Positions 62,346 through 64,000 of a DNA stretch of 64,000 bases are shown one piece after another. The notes under the pieces are model-generated. The model searched no databases, was not told the origin of the DNA, and was given only the letters and a program-made list of their open reading frames with translations. Source of the DNA: Flavobacterium piscinae (lineage in GTDB: Bacteria; Bacteroidota; Bacteroidia; Flavobacteriales; Flavobacteriaceae). The stretch's first letter is position 1; every line of letters starts with the position of its first letter. The stretch is taken from the NCBI RefSeq assembly GCF_004122145.1, contig NZ_SBKQ01000005.1, positions 186,001 through 250,000 on the forward strand, given 5' to 3'. A program made the translations under genes and the position numbers.

Positions 62346-62382
62346 GGAACACAGATTGAAGAAATTTAAAAAATTTAAAAAA
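62346..62382 (+). repeat. Single arm of the ACAGATTT repeat family
   Basis: GGAACACAGATTGAAGAAAT then TTAAAAAATTTAAAAAA is close to the left arm of the 47441 hairpin. It lies upstream of the rhodanese gene, with no matching right arm. Confidence 0.5.
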
Positions 62383-62441
62383 TAATTTAACATTAAGCAA
62401 GTAAGATTCATTAAGTTAAAAAACTAATTAAAAAAATAAAC

Positions 62442-62750
62442 ATGGGATTATTAAGTATGTTAGGAATTGGAGGAAAATCAGAAAGTGTCAAAGAGTTCAT
62501 GGACAAAGGTGCAGTTATTATTGATGTAAGAACTGTCGGAGAATATAGAGAAGGACACATTAAAGGTTCAAAAAACATTCCGTTGGACACCATTTTTTCA
62601 AAAACAGCAGAGATAAAAAAATTAAACAAACCGGTTATCGTTTGTTGTCGTTCCGGAATGCGAAGCGGTCAAGCGGCTTCAATACTGAAAAACAGCGGCG
62701 TGGAAGTGATGAATGGTGGCGGTTGGGAAAGTTTGGAGGGTAGATTATAA
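62442..62750 (+). CDS. Rhodanese-like domain protein
   Basis: A 102-residue single-domain rhodanese. DKGAVIIDVRTVGEYREGHIKGSKNIPLD and the active-site loop CCRSGMRSG with catalytic Cys at 69 are present, so sulfurtransferase activity is plausible. Single-domain versions often act in sulfur trafficking. Its stop adjoins that of the convergent DUF4230 gene. Confidence 0.9.
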   Translation: MGLLSMLGIGGKSESVKEFMDKGAVIIDVRTVGEYREGHIKGSKNIPLDTIFSKTAEIKKLNKPVIVCCRSGMRSGQAASILKNSGVEVMNGGGWESLEGRL

Positions 62751-63443
62751 TCAGGTTTTAATTTTTTTGGACAAACCGGTTGATGTCAGAACGGTTTCTC
62801 CGTTGTATTCTAATTTCCAACCCATCGTATTAGTCAAAATCAAAATTTTAGACAATTCGCTAATCAATCGATTTTCGGCGTTTGTTTTCAATTTTGATTT
62901 TTCCATTTTTTTGGCAATTTCAGCTTTTACTTTTTTATTGATTTTATTGTAATCGGCCGTGCCAAATGGATTAAAGGTACTTTCATCGATACTGTAAAAA
63001 TGAATATCAGGATTAATTTTCATTTCCGCTTCCGGAATATTTTTAATAGAAATGGTTTTTGTCGTTTCGTTAATGTCATATTTAATCTTACTTAAATCAT
63101 ATGAAACGGTAACATCGGCATTCACTACCATTAACGCTTTCTTTTCAAAAGAAACCATGTCCATGAAGTATTTCTTTTGATCTTTATAAGTCATCACTTG
63201 CGAATAATGTCCTTCGGTAACTACTAATTTGGAGACATTTTTAAGTTGTTTTTCAATTAATGTAGAATTATATTCAATGGTTGAAGAAGCGGACGAGCGA
63301 GTAAAATATTGGTAAGCAAAAAATATAACAATCCCAATAACAATCAAATAAATTAATTTACCGGACCTGCCAAATGCCTGAATAATTGGCACCAATACAT
63401 TCTTAATCTGTGTTTCTGTGGATTGATTTCTTCGTGTAGCCAT
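62751..63443 (-). CDS. DUF4230 membrane-anchored protein
   Basis: A 230-residue protein with one membrane helix near the N-terminus (about 30-48, LIYLIVIGIVIFFAYQYF) and an extracytoplasmic domain typical of DUF4230 (LVVTEGHYSQVMTYKDQKKYF; VNADVTVSYDLSKIKYDI; NPFGTADYNKINKKVKAEIAKKM). Function unknown to me. It is 29 bp downstream of the response regulator gene on the same strand. Confidence 0.8.
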   Translation of the reverse strand: MATRRNQSTETQIKNVLVPIIQAFGRSGKLIYLIVIGIVIFFAYQYFTRSSASSTIEYNSTLIEKQLKNVSKLVVTEGHYSQVMTYKDQKKYFMDMVSFEKKALMVVNADVTVSYDLSKIKYDINETTKTISIKNIPEAEMKINPDIHFYSIDESTFNPFGTADYNKINKKVKAEIAKKMEKSKLKTNAENRLISELSKILILTNTMGWKLEYNGETVLTSTGLSKKIKT

Positions 63444-63472
63444 CGACTATAAATTTATACGAAGATAAAAAT

Positions 63473-64000
63473 TTATATCAACTTATTCGATTTGGCTTTT
63501 TGAATGGCTTCTAACTTATTGTGCACTTGCAATTTGGTATAAATATTTTCAATATGTTTTCGAACGGTAGAAGGGGAAAGAATCAAATTATCAGCAATTT
63601 GGTTGTAATTTAATCCTTTTGAAAGTTGTTCCAACACTTCAATTTCACGCGTGGAAAGTTTGATTTCTTCCTCTTCTGTTTTCGCATCAAAGTCGATGGG
63701 ATTTCGTAGTAATTTTAAAGTTTTCAAAGCAATAGATGGATTCATCGCCGCACCACCATTCAGTGTTTCGATGATGCCTTGGTACAAATCAGATGGGTTC
63801 ACTTCTTTCAACAAATAACCATCGGCACCGGCTTTGATGGCATTGAAAATATTTTCATCATTATCAAAAGCAGTCAACATAATCACTTTAATATGCGGAT
63901 ATTTTTGTTTGACGATTGCGGTGGCTTCAATTCCGTTTAACACCGGCATTTCGATGTCCATTAAAAGAACATCCAAATTGTGATTTTCATCCAATTTTGT
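63473..64000 (-). CDS. LuxR/NarL-type response regulator, N-terminus cut by window edge
   Basis: At least 175 residues of a two-component response regulator. The receiver domain has the phosphoacceptor Asp in LLMDIEMPVLNG, the switch Thr/Ser in VIMLTAFDND and the Lys in DGYLLKEVNPSDL. The NarL-type helix-turn-helix is at the end (LSTREIEVLEQLSKGLNYNQIADNLILSPSTVRKHIENIYTKL). About 45 N-terminal residues should lie past 64000. The partner kinase is not in the window. Confidence 0.92.
   Translation of the reverse strand, partial: TKLDENHNLDVLLMDIEMPVLNGIEATAIVKQKYPHIKVIMLTAFDNDENIFNAIKAGADGYLLKEVNPSDLYQGIIETLNGGAAMNPSIALKTLKLLRNPIDFDAKTEEEEIKLSTREIEVLEQLSKGLNYNQIADNLILSPSTVRKHIENIYTKLQVHNKLEAIQKAKSNKLI

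Overview
The window is AT-rich, tightly packed bacterial chromosome from the Bacteroidota, most likely Flavobacterium or a close relative. The evidence is: TANNTTTG-type -7 promoter boxes, near absence of Shine-Dalgarno sequences, SusC/SusD proteins, type IX secretion (T9SS) C-terminal sorting tails, a fused alpha/beta branched-chain 2-oxoacid dehydrogenase E1, and the gene order rpsU - tyrosine recombinase - hpf - tRNAs - tuf. Both window edges cut genes: tuf at the left, a NarL-type response regulator at the right.

Layout. 1-3.1 kb: translation block (tuf, three tRNAs, hpf, xer recombinase, rpsU). 3.1-12.7 kb: mostly minus-strand housekeeping (acyl-CoA dehydrogenase, helix-hairpin-helix protein, Na+:alanine-type symporter with an extra periplasmic domain, small membrane proteins, DUF2851, cystathionine beta-synthase-like enzyme, putative porin). 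12.7-18.9 kb: a SusC/SusD uptake operon with two surface lipoproteins. 19.2-21.8 kb: a secreted subtilisin with a co-oriented secreted partner. 21.9-29.8 kb: rnhB, lipB, lysS, small secreted proteins, hemL, a glucosaminidase and a PLP enzyme. 29.9-41.2 kb: three T9SS cargo proteins, two of them giant tandem paralogues. 41.2-44.9 kb: small genes and urocanate hydratase. 45.4-62.2 kb: one co-oriented minus-strand run of phenylacetate degradation genes (TetR regulator, paaE-A-B-C-D-G-H-I-J-Z, enoyl-CoA hydratase, paaY) followed by branched-chain dehydrogenase E2, a branched-chain aminotransferase and E1. 62.4-64 kb: rhodanese, DUF4230 protein, response regulator.

How the genes work together. The paa genes encode epoxidation of phenylacetyl-CoA (PaaABCDE), isomerisation (PaaG), ring opening and oxidation (PaaZ) and beta-oxidation-like steps to acetyl-CoA and succinyl-CoA (PaaJ, PaaH, a PaaF-like hydratase), with thioesterases PaaI and PaaY for repair. 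The CoA ligase PaaK is not in the window. A TetR-family protein probably controls the run through two palindromes that flank the predicted paaE promoter. The aminotransferase, E1 and E2 turn branched-chain amino acids into branched acyl-CoAs.

The most notable non-coding feature is that many short gaps in the 44-60 kb catabolic run hold a repeat, often hairpin-forming, from one of several distinct families. Related sequence also appears in frame inside both interdomain linkers of the E2 gene. Other points of interest are a Shine-Dalgarno hairpin in front of rpsU, a PaaZ protein with a DUF1569-like C-terminal extension, and two inverted copies of a 79-bp palindromic element 13 kb apart. I saw no CRISPR array, insertion sequence, prophage or defence island.
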